Positions 1-5,687 of a stretch of 5,687 nt of DNA are shown here, one piece after another; positions within the stretch are counted from its first letter, which is position 1; each line of letters starts with the position of its first letter. Both the position numbers and the translations under genes were made by a program. The notes below the pieces were generated by a model. It did no database searches and was not told the origin of the DNA. It saw only the letters and a program-made list of their open reading frames with translations. This DNA comes from an uncultured Planctomycetaceae bacterium (lineage in GTDB: Bacteria; Planctomycetota; Planctomycetia; Pirellulales; Pirellulaceae). The stretch lies in NCBI GenBank assembly GCA_937967665.1, contig CALBSZ010000210.1:1-5687 (forward strand), in the 5' to 3' direction.

Positions 1-1327
1 ATGTGAACGACTTCGAAGGCCGCAACTGGAATGACCGGCTCGCGGCGGCGCAGAAGGTCAGGTAAAGGCTTCGCCTCTCGCGGTGGCCATCGTTTCCGTA
101 ATAGGGATACTCGACGTAACGCCCGCCTTTGATGCCGCTGTGCTTGCCGGCAAGTACGACGAACGGCCATTCCCAACAGCGGCTGTGATGACCTTCGGCC
201 GCATCGGACAGGTACACGATCACCGTCTTGTCCAGTATCGAGCCATCGCCTTCGGGAACCGCTTCGAGTTTCTTCATCAGCCGCGCGATCAACTCAAAAT
301 GGAAGCCACGAATCTTGATTGCCATCTGGTCCCATGTCATGCCGTTGTAGCTGCCGCCGTGACCGATGCCATGTTTGCCGAAGTCGATTCCGAGTCCGGT
401 AAACTTGACACTGAAATAGGGGTTGCCCACGCCCGACGCGAGTGTGACCGAATTGGTCAAACCGCCGATCAACGCGGCAGCCGCGATGTCGAAGTGGGCA
501 TCGAGCCGGTCTGATTCGACTTCCGACTTGAATTTGTCGCTCACGACAGGCGCCTGCTCGCGGAGCGTGTTTTCAATCTCGTTCAAGCGGCTTTGCCGGT
601 TGCGCATCTCTTCGTAGCCAGACAGATGCGCTTCGAGTTTGTCTCGCTCGGCGGTTGGAACTTCCCGGTGAAGTGTCTTCACATCGTCGAGCAGGAAGTC
701 GAGCAGATTGGTCTTGGCGTTGAATTCGGCCTTTGAGCTTCCGCCCGCGACGCTACCGAACAGATTGCCGTAGGCTGACATCGGCTGGCAAATCGTTGGC
801 AGCGGCTTGCTCTTACCCCAGGCAGAGCAGTTGTAAATCACGTTGTGTTCGGGTTTGTCACTGATTCCCAGGCCGACATGGGTGAAGATTCCACCCAGCC
901 GTTTGCCAAGCGCTACGTCGATCGTTTCGCCCTGAGGTGTGCCGCTGCTGCCGACGTCGCTGCCACAATTATGAACGCCCAAAGCGCCGAAGTCGTTGGA
1001 GTGCCCGCCGCCCGCAACGCGGCCTGATAGCCCATTCACCACTGTCAATCGGTCCTTGTAGTGCTCAATCGGTTTCAGCGCTGCGGGAAGGTCGCGGTCG
1101 AGCAACGACGCATCGACCATACGGGGCGATTTCTTTTCGCGCTCAATCCCTACAGGCGTGATTTGTTCCCACGGCAGGCCGTTCCCCTCGACGACGAAGA
1201 TAAACCGCGGCGGTCGTTTCGAGACGCCCGCGGCCTGAGCTTTGATTTGGTCGAGGATTGGAGAAAGCAGAATTCCTCCGGTTGCCAACGAAGCACCTTT
1301 TAGAACATCGCGTCGCGAAAGGGCCAT
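1..1327 (-). CDS. DUF1552 (HXXSHH family) protein with Tat signal, 3' end cut by window
   Basis: The minus-strand frame from the ATG at 1327-1325 stays open for 442 codons to the left edge, so the stop is missing. The N-terminus starts MALSRRDVLKGASLATGG, with SRRDVLK fitting the twin-arginine motif, followed by a hydrophobic stretch, so export of a folded protein is likely. The body fits DUF1552 (PF07586): RPPRFIFVVEGNGLPW (residues about 44-59), DRLTVVNGLSG (about 94-104), GGGHSNDFGALG (His109), then HGIGHGG (319-325), EGDGSILDKTVIVYLSD (about 361-375), GHHS (379-382) and GIKGGRYVEYP (about 397-407). DUF1552 proteins are usually about 430-470 residues, so little is missing. The signature HXXSHH reads HGIGHG here. 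The last 25 visible residues fit the family poorly, so a late frameshift or a divergent tail is possible. The family function is unknown. The gene starts 4 bases after the cytochrome gene's stop and is surely co-transcribed with it. The family call is confident; any role is not. Confidence 0.9.
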   Translation of the reverse strand, partial: MALSRRDVLKGASLATGGILLSPILDQIKAQAAGVSKRPPRFIFVVEGNGLPWEQITPVGIEREKKSPRMVDASLLDRDLPAALKPIEHYKDRLTVVNGLSGRVAGGGHSNDFGALGVHNCGSDVGSSGTPQGETIDVALGKRLGGIFTHVGLGISDKPEHNVIYNCSAWGKSKPLPTICQPMSAYGNLFGSVAGGSSKAEFNAKTNLLDFLLDDVKTLHREVPTAERDKLEAHLSGYEEMRNRQSRLNEIENTLREQAPVVSDKFKSEVESDRLDAHFDIAAAALIGGLTNSVTLASGVGNPYFSVKFTGLGIDFGKHGIGHGGSYNGMTWDQMAIKIRGFHFELIARLMKKLEAVPEGDGSILDKTVIVYLSDAAEGHHSRCWEWPFVVLAGKHSGIKGGRYVEYPYYGNDGHRERRSLYLTFCAAASRSFQLRPSKSFT

Positions 1328-1331
1328 GGTT

Positions 1332-3434
1332 CTATCCTTTCTTGTTATGTATTTGTGTGGTTTCATCTTTTCGGTAGAGAAACGAGTCACTCGTCAGCAG
1401 TGACGTTATCAACGCCTTCATACTGCCGCCACTTTCCACGTAGTCGCGGTCGGCACGCCGCAGCGTAGCGGCATCGGCAAGTGTCTCATTGCGTCCCATC
1501 CAATAGCGGAAGGCGTGGCGTACAAACACTTGGCGAACTCGCTCTGAATCCGCAAACCTCTGCACCAGTTCGATGGCATTGTCGACCTGTCCGTCGAGCG
1601 ACGCATCGCCGCTACGGTCGATTGAACCCTCACTCATTACGGGCTTCGCGAGTTCCTTGGTGCGCCAGCGTCCAAAATGATCGTACATCTCGAAAGACAA
1701 TCCTAGCGGATTCATCTTGCTGTGGCATTGCCAACAGTACGTCTCACGAGTCACCTGCATTCGCTGGCGGAGCGTCTGCGTCGGATCGGTCGGCAGTTGC
1801 GCGTCGACCGTGATCGGCAAATCGGGGATTGTTCCGCCCAGCAACTTGTTGCGAATCCACAAGCCGCGGCGGATCGGGTGGTTGTCAAAATTGTCGCTCT
1901 TGGCGACCAACCACGCGGGCTGAGTGAGGATGCCGGCCCGCTGCTTGCCGGGCAGCGTAATGGGTTGTTTCGGTGTCCACTTCCAGTCGAGCGGCAGGTT
2001 GTACGACAGATAGGAACGACCGTCGCCGCTGCGGCCGCCGTGACCTCGTACTGGCTTGCCGTTACGCAGGTCGTACTCGACAAAGCTTTCCTGTGTCGTC
2101 AGCAATTCGCGCAGGACATCCTTGTCTTGCTCGTAAATGTGCATGATCAAATGATCGGTGTCGCGCACCAGGACGCTGGCGGCGTGCGAGCGGAACAGTT
2201 CCGGATCTTTGAACACGTCCTCGGCCTGACCGTACTCGAAATATTCGCGAAAGAAACCCAGGATTCGCGGCTTCTCGATCTTTGAGTTGTTTAGGATTCG
2301 TTCAACCTGGCCCCTCACCTGCTCACGCGCGGCCAGTTCACCATTTTCGGCTGCCTTCAGCAGTTCCTGGTCCGGACGCGCATCCGTGAGAGCGTATGCG
2401 ATTGCAAAGGCCAGCTCGCGCGGAGCGAGCTTGATTCGTCCGTACTCGTCCGGTTCCCCCGTGCCGCGTTCAGAGCGGTACAACGCATCTGGGCTTAGAA
2501 GCACGGCCATGATGAGGTTTCGCACGCCGAGCAACTGTCCGTCGCTTTCCATCGACTTTCGTGTGAAGTCGATCAGCTTCCGCCGTTCATCGTCGGTCGG
2601 ATCGCGCAGCAACACCTGGTGAAACAGCCAGTCGATGGCGGCGTCGAATTCTTCGGCGGACGGGTCTTTGTTGTCTGGCTTGATGAGCACGAAAATCTGC
2701 TCAGGTGTCCGACTGCCTCGCTGCGCTTTGCCGTCGTCGATACGTAGCTCCGCCAATTGACCGGCTGCCTTCTTGGCATTGGTGAGCAACTGGTTCAGAT
2801 CCGGCCCCGCCAGTTGATATTGGTTCGCATAGTCACGGAAACCGTGCCCACCGCTCTTGAGTGTGAAGGGATCAGTGTATTTCCCCTTGGCTACATTCTG
2901 AATGGTATCGTCGTAGACGGCCGGTCGAATCCGCCAAATCCTAGGCGGAGAATACGAGCGCGGGATGTCATTGTCGCCGAAGAGTAGTTCGTGCTTCACG
3001 TAATTGCCAAAGCCCGGCCGGTCGAGCTTACTCTCCACTTCAACGCCCGCGTGTGCCGCTTCCCGTCTGATCCAGGTAAGCACGAGCGATCGTTCGGTGT
3101 CAGTCGGTTGGTCTGCATCCTCCGGTGGCATCTGAGAAAGTTCGAGCTTCTCAAAAACCTTCTGCCACGTTTTGTGGTGGTCCGGCTTGGACAAGTCGCC
3201 GGCAATTTCGTCGAGGGTGAGATTTGCTTCCGGAACGCTTGGCCCGTGACAATCGAGGCAATAAGTTGTCAGGAATGGGCGGACGGACTTGTCGAAAGAG
3301 TCGGCAAAGGCCGAGGTCGGCAAGCAGCAAAGGAACAGCAAAAATGCAAACGTCGAATATCGAAGGGGCCATCGCCGCGATAAGCACGACACGTCCGTCA
3401 ATGATGTTGCGTCGTCTGTTTTGAGCATGTGCAT
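1332..3434 (-). CDS. Secreted planctomycete cytochrome c-like protein (PSCyt1-DUF1587-DUF1595-DUF1592-DUF1588-DUF1585)
   Basis: This is a 700-residue protein from the ATG at 3434-3432. A Sec signal peptide (RRWPLRY, then FAFLLFLCCLPTSAFA, likely cut after Ala44) is followed by a PSCyt1 domain with haem motif CLDCH (59-63) and a possible axial Met in QMPP (Met102). A divergent DUF1587 region (about 167-229, PAVYDDTIQNV) comes next, then DUF1595 (about 260-320, ending SPDALYR), DUF1592 (about 335-434, LAPRELAFAIAYALTDARPD), DUF1588 (about 495-594, RAGILTQPAW, HPIRRGLW and second haem motif CWQCH at 567-571, then NPLGLSFEMYDHFGRWR) and DUF1585 (about 609-689). The domain order is the standard planctomycete one. 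Two haems suggest an electron-transfer role outside the cytoplasm, but the partner and reaction are unknown. The frame is open back to 3542, but that extension overlaps the upstream gene and reads through a repeat, so I reject it. ATG 3428 or GTG 3392 are possible starts; the GTG would give a more typical 30-residue signal peptide. No clear Shine-Dalgarno precedes any of them. Confidence 0.93.
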   Translation of the reverse strand: MHMLKTDDATSLTDVSCLSRRWPLRYSTFAFLLFLCCLPTSAFADSFDKSVRPFLTTYCLDCHGPSVPEANLTLDEIAGDLSKPDHHKTWQKVFEKLELSQMPPEDADQPTDTERSLVLTWIRREAAHAGVEVESKLDRPGFGNYVKHELLFGDNDIPRSYSPPRIWRIRPAVYDDTIQNVAKGKYTDPFTLKSGGHGFRDYANQYQLAGPDLNQLLTNAKKAAGQLAELRIDDGKAQRGSRTPEQIFVLIKPDNKDPSAEEFDAAIDWLFHQVLLRDPTDDERRKLIDFTRKSMESDGQLLGVRNLIMAVLLSPDALYRSERGTGEPDEYGRIKLAPRELAFAIAYALTDARPDQELLKAAENGELAAREQVRGQVERILNNSKIEKPRILGFFREYFEYGQAEDVFKDPELFRSHAASVLVRDTDHLIMHIYEQDKDVLRELLTTQESFVEYDLRNGKPVRGHGGRSGDGRSYLSYNLPLDWKWTPKQPITLPGKQRAGILTQPAWLVAKSDNFDNHPIRRGLWIRNKLLGGTIPDLPITVDAQLPTDPTQTLRQRMQVTRETYCWQCHSKMNPLGLSFEMYDHFGRWRTKELAKPVMSEGSIDRSGDASLDGQVDNAIELVQRFADSERVRQVFVRHAFRYWMGRNETLADAATLRRADRDYVESGGSMKALITSLLTSDSFLYRKDETTQIHNKKG
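1335..1340 (-). promoter_or_regulatory. Shine-Dalgarno sequence of the DUF1552 gene
   Basis: On the minus strand AAAGGA lies 7 bases before the ATG at 1327. It overlaps the final Lys and Gly codons of the upstream cytochrome gene. It supports this ATG as the start and points to translational coupling between the two genes. No comparable purine-rich site precedes the other two operon starts. Confidence 0.6.
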
Positions 3435-3482
3435 TTCGTATTTTAAATTTGTTTCGTATTTCGAAATCCGGATTTCGAAATT
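3433..3482. repeat. A/T-rich repeat-like element with a perfect 24-bp palindrome
   Basis: The 55-base gap between the two operon genes is almost wholly this element. Positions 3458-3481 are a perfect 24-bp palindrome (half-site ATTTCGAAATCC). Next to it the 10-mer TTTCGTATTT occurs twice, at 3434-3443 and 3452-3461, 18 bases apart. The A/T-rich composition contrasts with the G/C-rich coding DNA on both sides. From general memory, similar TTTCGAAAT-rich elements are scattered between planctomycete genes and often get mistranslated as N-terminal extensions; I cannot verify copies elsewhere from this window. The hairpin could affect mRNA stability or stop some transcripts, but it has no U-tract typical of a terminator. 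The start codon of the cytochrome gene sits at its edge. Confidence 0.6.
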
Positions 3483-3489
3483 GTCCACT

Positions 3490-3729
3490 CTATTTCTTCT
3501 TCGCCAAAACCATCCGCAATCCCAGATGGATCGCCCCGCCATCGTTGTGACTCACCTGTCTTTTGTGGCGAAACCCGGCTTGGCAGTATTCCGGTTGGCT
3601 GCACCAGCCGCCGCCACGGAGCACGATCTGGTTGCCTTCGCGTACCTTTGGATCGACGCCGCCAGGCAAAGCGGAAGCGTACCGGTCACCGACGAATTCG
3701 GTGACGTTGCCGGGCATGTCGTGGATGCC
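3490..3729 (-). pseudogene. 3' segment of the caspase-like/FGE-sulfatase gene, separated by an in-frame TAG
   Basis: This segment is in the same frame as the gene upstream (5124 to 3730) and directly follows its TAG. It supplies residues 466-544 of the full-length product: GIHDMPGNVTEFVGDRY, then VLRGGGWCSQPEYCQAGFRHK, and the end HLGLRMVLAKKK before TAG at 3490-3492. These are the C-terminal blocks of an FGE-sulfatase domain (PF03781), whose usual form is AWGLYDMHGNVWEW, then RGGSW, then GFR-V. Conservation is good and there is no second lesion, so loss is recent, or the stop is read through, or it is a sequencing error. Separate translation from the ATG at 3717 is possible on paper but would make only a piece of a fold. 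The two Cys (508 and 514) do not have the spacing of the copper-binding pair in true FGE. Confidence 0.8.
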
Positions 3730-3732
3730 CTA
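3730..3732 (-). other. In-frame amber codon at a conserved Trp position
   Basis: The codon is TAG, in the context GCT TAG GGC, between PTA and GIHDMPGN. FGE-sulfatase domains usually read NAWGLYDMHGN here, so the ancestral codon was almost certainly TGG and one G-to-A change explains it. TAG also ends the same full-length frame (3490-3492) and the cytochrome gene (1332-1334), so general reassignment of TAG is not supported by this window. Confidence 0.85.
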
Positions 3733-5124
3733 AGCGGTGGGCAGGTACGAGCCGACCGCCGCAGGACGCATACCGACTCCGTCGGCGTTGCTCGTGTCGC
3801 TGTACCAAAATGTGTCGTCATCTTTGTAAAGGCTCAGGTCCGCGTAGTTCGCATAGCGAGATAGCTCATCGACCGAGTCGCCGAATGCGTAGCGCGACGA
3901 ACTTCCCGCGCGGCAGGCGTATTCCCACTCGGCCTCGGTCGGCAGGCGATATTCCCAGCCGTCTGGGATGCGGCCTTCTTTCTCTTCGTTGCTCCGCTCG
4001 ACGATCATCTTCCCCATGTCCAGTGCGCCGGGGCCGTTGATGTTGGTCAGCGGAATGTTCGAGTGTTCGACAATCGGCGCGCCCTTGGGCCCCTTGCCCA
4101 GCCGACGATAAGTTCCGCAAGCCATCTCGTACTTGCCGATCCAAAACCCCTCGCTGATCGTCACGTTCACCGGCCGGGCATCTTCTGCCTGGTCAAACTG
4201 CGGGTCGCTGATGCCTATGCGAACCGCGCCTGGCGGAACCCAGCAAAAGACCATGCCCAGGCCGTTGATCCATTCGTCGCCCGGTTTGGGATTTTGAGGT
4301 GGAAGCTTCGACTTGTGGATATTTCTCTTATGCGACGGCACGACGACGACCGTTGCGTCAATCGGCAGCGAGAAGTCGTACCAGATCGCTTGCTTGCCAT
4401 CCGATTGCTGCGAGATTTCCTCGCTGACTTGCTCCATGACCTGTCCGATCGAGCGGTCTTTTGCTGGCAGATGACGTGAGAGACTTTCGGCCAACAAGGA
4501 ACGCGAGCCGCTTTCGAGCACTTTCTCCGGCGGCATCGCATAACACAACACGGTGCTCGGAAACTTGCTCGCCGCGATTTTTCCTAATCCGCGTTGTCCC
4601 GCCGGAACGTTTTCGTTGGCAACCGCACAATCCAACAGCACTAGATGCAACCTCGCGGTGCTCTCCCGCGAGAAGATCTCGGCCATCTCTGCCAGTCGCA
4701 AGGCGTCCCCGGCCGGCTTGTCCACCGGTTGAATACCGGTATCCCAAACGAGCGACTCGACTTTCTTTTCCGTCCCATCCGGTTGCGTGACTTTTTCGAT
4801 CACCTTGCGTTGGAACCGATTGCCAAATCCAGCAAAGTAGAAAAGTGAAACGCCGCCATCGGGGCAAGTCCGCGCAAAGGCCTCCAGATCGTGGCGAAGA
4901 GTCTTGTCGACATTTTCCTTGAACGTGACTTGAAAACCCGCGGCCGTCAGCGACTTCGCGAGGGCCTGCAAGTCGCCCTGCACGTGAGGCAACGTCTGCT
5001 CCCCGTAACTCAAATTCCCAACCAGCAGCGCCACGCGGTCCTGCGCGTGCAACGGACAGGCCAGGACACAGGCGAAAAGCAAAATCGCCATGAGAAATCT
5101 GCAAATGTGGCGGGTTACTTTCAT
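3730..5124 (-). CDS. Secreted caspase-like / FGE-sulfatase fusion protein, ended early by TAG in the FGE domain
   Basis: As sequenced the product is 464 residues; with the segment after the TAG it would be 544. A Sec signal peptide (MKVTRHICRFLMAILLFACVLACPLHA, likely cut after Ala27) leads into a caspase-like domain (peptidase C14 fold, about 29-262): RVALLVGNLSY, then FYFAGFG (95-101), then LVLLDCAVAN (161-170). In active members the second motif is YYAGHG and the third LDAC, so the catalytic His is Phe100 and the Cys position is Ala167 with Cys166 one residue early; proteolysis is unlikely. A Pro/Lys linker (about 263-283) precedes an FGE-sulfatase domain: GDEWINGLGMVFCWVPPG (282-299), FWIGKYEMA (327-335), YRLPTEAEWEYACRAGSSSR (392-411), FGDSVDELSRYANYAD (414-429), PAAVGSYLPTA (454-464), then TAG where family members have Trp. 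It is the first gene of the likely operon. Binding or scaffolding outside the cytoplasm is my inference. The ATG at 5124 gives a complete signal peptide but has no Shine-Dalgarno. Confidence 0.88.
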   Translation of the reverse strand: MKVTRHICRFLMAILLFACVLACPLHAQDRVALLVGNLSYGEQTLPHVQGDLQALAKSLTAAGFQVTFKENVDKTLRHDLEAFARTCPDGGVSLFYFAGFGNRFQRKVIEKVTQPDGTEKKVESLVWDTGIQPVDKPAGDALRLAEMAEIFSRESTARLHLVLLDCAVANENVPAGQRGLGKIAASKFPSTVLCYAMPPEKVLESGSRSLLAESLSRHLPAKDRSIGQVMEQVSEEISQQSDGKQAIWYDFSLPIDATVVVVPSHKRNIHKSKLPPQNPKPGDEWINGLGMVFCWVPPGAVRIGISDPQFDQAEDARPVNVTISEGFWIGKYEMACGTYRRLGKGPKGAPIVEHSNIPLTNINGPGALDMGKMIVERSNEEKEGRIPDGWEYRLPTEAEWEYACRAGSSSRYAFGDSVDELSRYANYADLSLYKDDDTFWYSDTSNADGVGMRPAAVGSYLPTA

Positions 5125-5172
5125 GCTGTTTTCGTTGCTCGCCGGTTCATCGTCGTGAGGGCATTTCGCTTG

Positions 5173-5202
5173 ATTTTATCGCAACCGCTCCACACCTAAC
5201 TA
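5173..5202 (-). promoter_or_regulatory. Weak candidate promoter for the caspase-like gene operon
   Basis: On the minus strand TAAAAT (5178-5173) matches the -10 consensus in five of six bases, about 48 bases before the ATG at 5124. At 18 bases spacing the -35 position holds TAGTTA (5202-5197), which matches TTGACA in only three of six. The placement is sensible for the first gene of an operon after a long gap, but the match is weak and chance is not excluded. Confidence 0.2.
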
Positions 5203-5283
5203 CTGCGACTGTCGAAAGTTGCGAATTCGGCGTCGCCAGACGTTGGTCGCCCCATTCAATAATTTTCGCTCCACCCAAATCCT

Positions 5284-5307
5284 GCCGAAAAAACTGGATT
5301 TTTCCGC
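5284..5307. repeat. Imperfect A/T-rich inverted repeat, possible weak terminator
   Basis: GCCGAAAAA and TTTTTCCGC can pair with one C-C mismatch around a loop of about six bases. It lies roughly 200 bases after the stop of the golvesin-type gene. The stem is mostly A-T and no clean U-run follows, so terminator activity is doubtful. Confidence 0.2.
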
Positions 5308-5501
5308 CCAGCCAGAACGCCGAGGCTAGGATCGTGGAACAGCGACTCGGCCCAGGTGGTCGTCATACAAGCACAAGAGCAGAAGAACTATCTTCATCAT
5401 GTTTTCCACGACGCCGCGAACATCAGGGTGTACGCGAATTCAGAAATTCGAGGACGGCTAGAGTCGGTTATTCGCAACTCTTGCCAGCATTCTCTTGGTA
5501 A

Positions 5502-5687
5502 TCAGTCGCTGGGTTCTGCAGCAACAAATCCCGACGGGCGTTCTCCCGCCCGCTCTTGCGTTGCAATCTCAATCGGGACTAACTGTAGGCCATCGATAAC
5601 GACGAAACCATCGGCGCCACTGTTGGAAACAACTATGCGGCTCGTCTTGCCGACCTCGAAACGAAAAACGCCCAACGCGCGAGGCAC
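5502..5687 (-). CDS. C-terminal end of a protein with a golvesin-like domain, 5' part outside the window
   Basis: Only the last 61 codons are visible, ending with TGA at 5504-5502. The first visible codon, GTG at 5687, is internal sequence and not a start. GVFRFEVGKTSRIVVSNSG followed by DGFVVIDGLQLVPIE matches the end of golvesin C-terminal-like domains, a beta-sandwich usually found at the end of large secreted planctomycete proteins (PSD1/DUF1553 cytochromes, FAD-dependent oxidoreductases, lyase-like enzymes) and thought to bind carbohydrate or other surfaces. Which enzyme lies upstream cannot be told. After the domain comes an unrelated tail of about 20 residues (TQERAGERPSGF and on) encoded by G/C-rich DNA with a 6-bp hairpin at 5535-5552. 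It is separated from the operon by 377 bases, so joint transcription is uncertain. Confidence 0.6.
   Translation of the reverse strand: MPRALGVFRFEVGKTSRIVVSNSGADGFVVIDGLQLVPIEIATQERAGERPSGFVAAEPSD

Larger units (their letters stand above)
5125..5501. other. Intergenic region without a convincing gene
   Basis: This 377-base gap lies between two minus-strand genes and must hold whatever ends the upstream transcript and starts the operon. I see only weak elements: a candidate promoter near 5173-5202, an imperfect hairpin at 5284-5307, a 6-bp hairpin at 5435-5450 (CGAATT, loop CAGA, AATTCG) and two short minus-strand frames (5326-5400, 24 codons with a hydrophobic start; 5256-5366, 36 codons). 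No tRNA, rRNA, riboswitch or mobile element is visible. Confidence 0.6.

Noticed and set aside
3..65. A plus-strand frame open from the left edge to TAA at 63-65, possibly the tail of a convergent gene
   Set aside because: It has only 20 codons and no recognisable motif, and the opposite strand carries the still-open DUF1552 frame. It cannot be supported without the sequence to the left.
83..514. A 143-codon plus-strand open frame
   Set aside because: It lies opposite the conserved C-terminal half of the DUF1552 gene, which explains the sequence fully.
1722..2285. A 187-codon plus-strand open frame
   Set aside because: It lies antisense within the DUF1592 and DUF1588 coding parts, has no recognisable domain, and fits the long chance frames expected opposite G/C-rich genes.
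3458..3481. The palindrome as an intrinsic terminator
   Set aside because: The stem is A/T-rich, no T-run follows on the transcribed strand, and same-strand genes with operon-like spacing lie on both sides.
3435..3542. A 36-residue N-terminal extension of the cytochrome gene from the ATG at 3542
   Set aside because: It overlaps the end of the upstream gene by 53 bases, reads through the palindromic element, and would place the signal peptide about 60 residues inside the protein.
3289..3864. A 191-codon plus-strand open frame
   Set aside because: It is antisense to the ends of two real genes and crosses the palindromic element, and no protein-like pattern is visible.
4358..5104. A 248-codon minus-strand open frame
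   Set aside because: It overlaps the caspase-like gene in another frame. Its product is rich in Arg, Gly and Ser with no domain, while the gene's own frame has clear caspase and FGE motifs.
1..5687. CRISPR arrays, tRNA or rRNA genes, insertion sequences
   Set aside because: I saw no regularly spaced repeats, cloverleaf candidates, rRNA-like blocks, transposase motifs or terminal inverted repeats.

Overview
The window looks like chromosomal DNA of a planctomycete, probably a member of the Pirellulales. I infer this from protein families that are strongly expanded in that phylum: a PSCyt1/DUF1587/DUF1595/DUF1592/DUF1588/DUF1585 protein, a DUF1552 (HXXSHH) protein, a caspase-like domain fused to an FGE-sulfatase domain, and a golvesin-type C-terminal domain. 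No database search was possible, so the taxonomic call is an inference. Every convincing gene lies on the minus strand, and the text below follows the direction of transcription, from high to low coordinates.

At the right edge (5687 to 5502) is the last 61 codons of a gene whose product ends in a golvesin-like beta-sandwich domain. A 377-base gap (5501 to 5125) follows. It has no convincing gene, only a weak candidate promoter, an imperfect A/T-rich hairpin and two very short reading frames. Next is a gene for a secreted caspase-like/FGE-sulfatase fusion (5124 to 3490). It is interrupted by an in-frame TAG at 3730-3732, exactly where the FGE-sulfatase family has a conserved Trp (expected TGG). 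The reading frame and the conserved domain sequence continue intact for 79 codons beyond that stop. The caspase part also lacks the usual catalytic His and has its Cys displaced by one residue.

A 55-base gap (3489 to 3435) is almost filled by an A/T-rich repeat-like element with a perfect 24-bp palindrome. It runs into the start of a 700-residue secreted cytochrome c-like protein (3434 to 1332) with two CxxCH haem motifs. Four bases after that gene's stop, a DUF1552 protein with a twin-arginine signal begins (1327) and runs off the left edge. A good Shine-Dalgarno sequence for it lies inside the last codons of the cytochrome gene.

The three genes from 5124 to 1 probably form one operon for exported proteins. 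DUF1592-type cytochrome and DUF1552 genes are a recurrent pair in planctomycetes, and their biochemical role is unknown. Here the third member is a probable pseudo-caspase/FGE-like protein, which by its sequence is more likely a binding or scaffold protein than an active protease or formylglycine-generating enzyme. The most notable points are the amber codon, the loss of the caspase dyad, and the palindromic element that appears to have been inserted between two operon genes.
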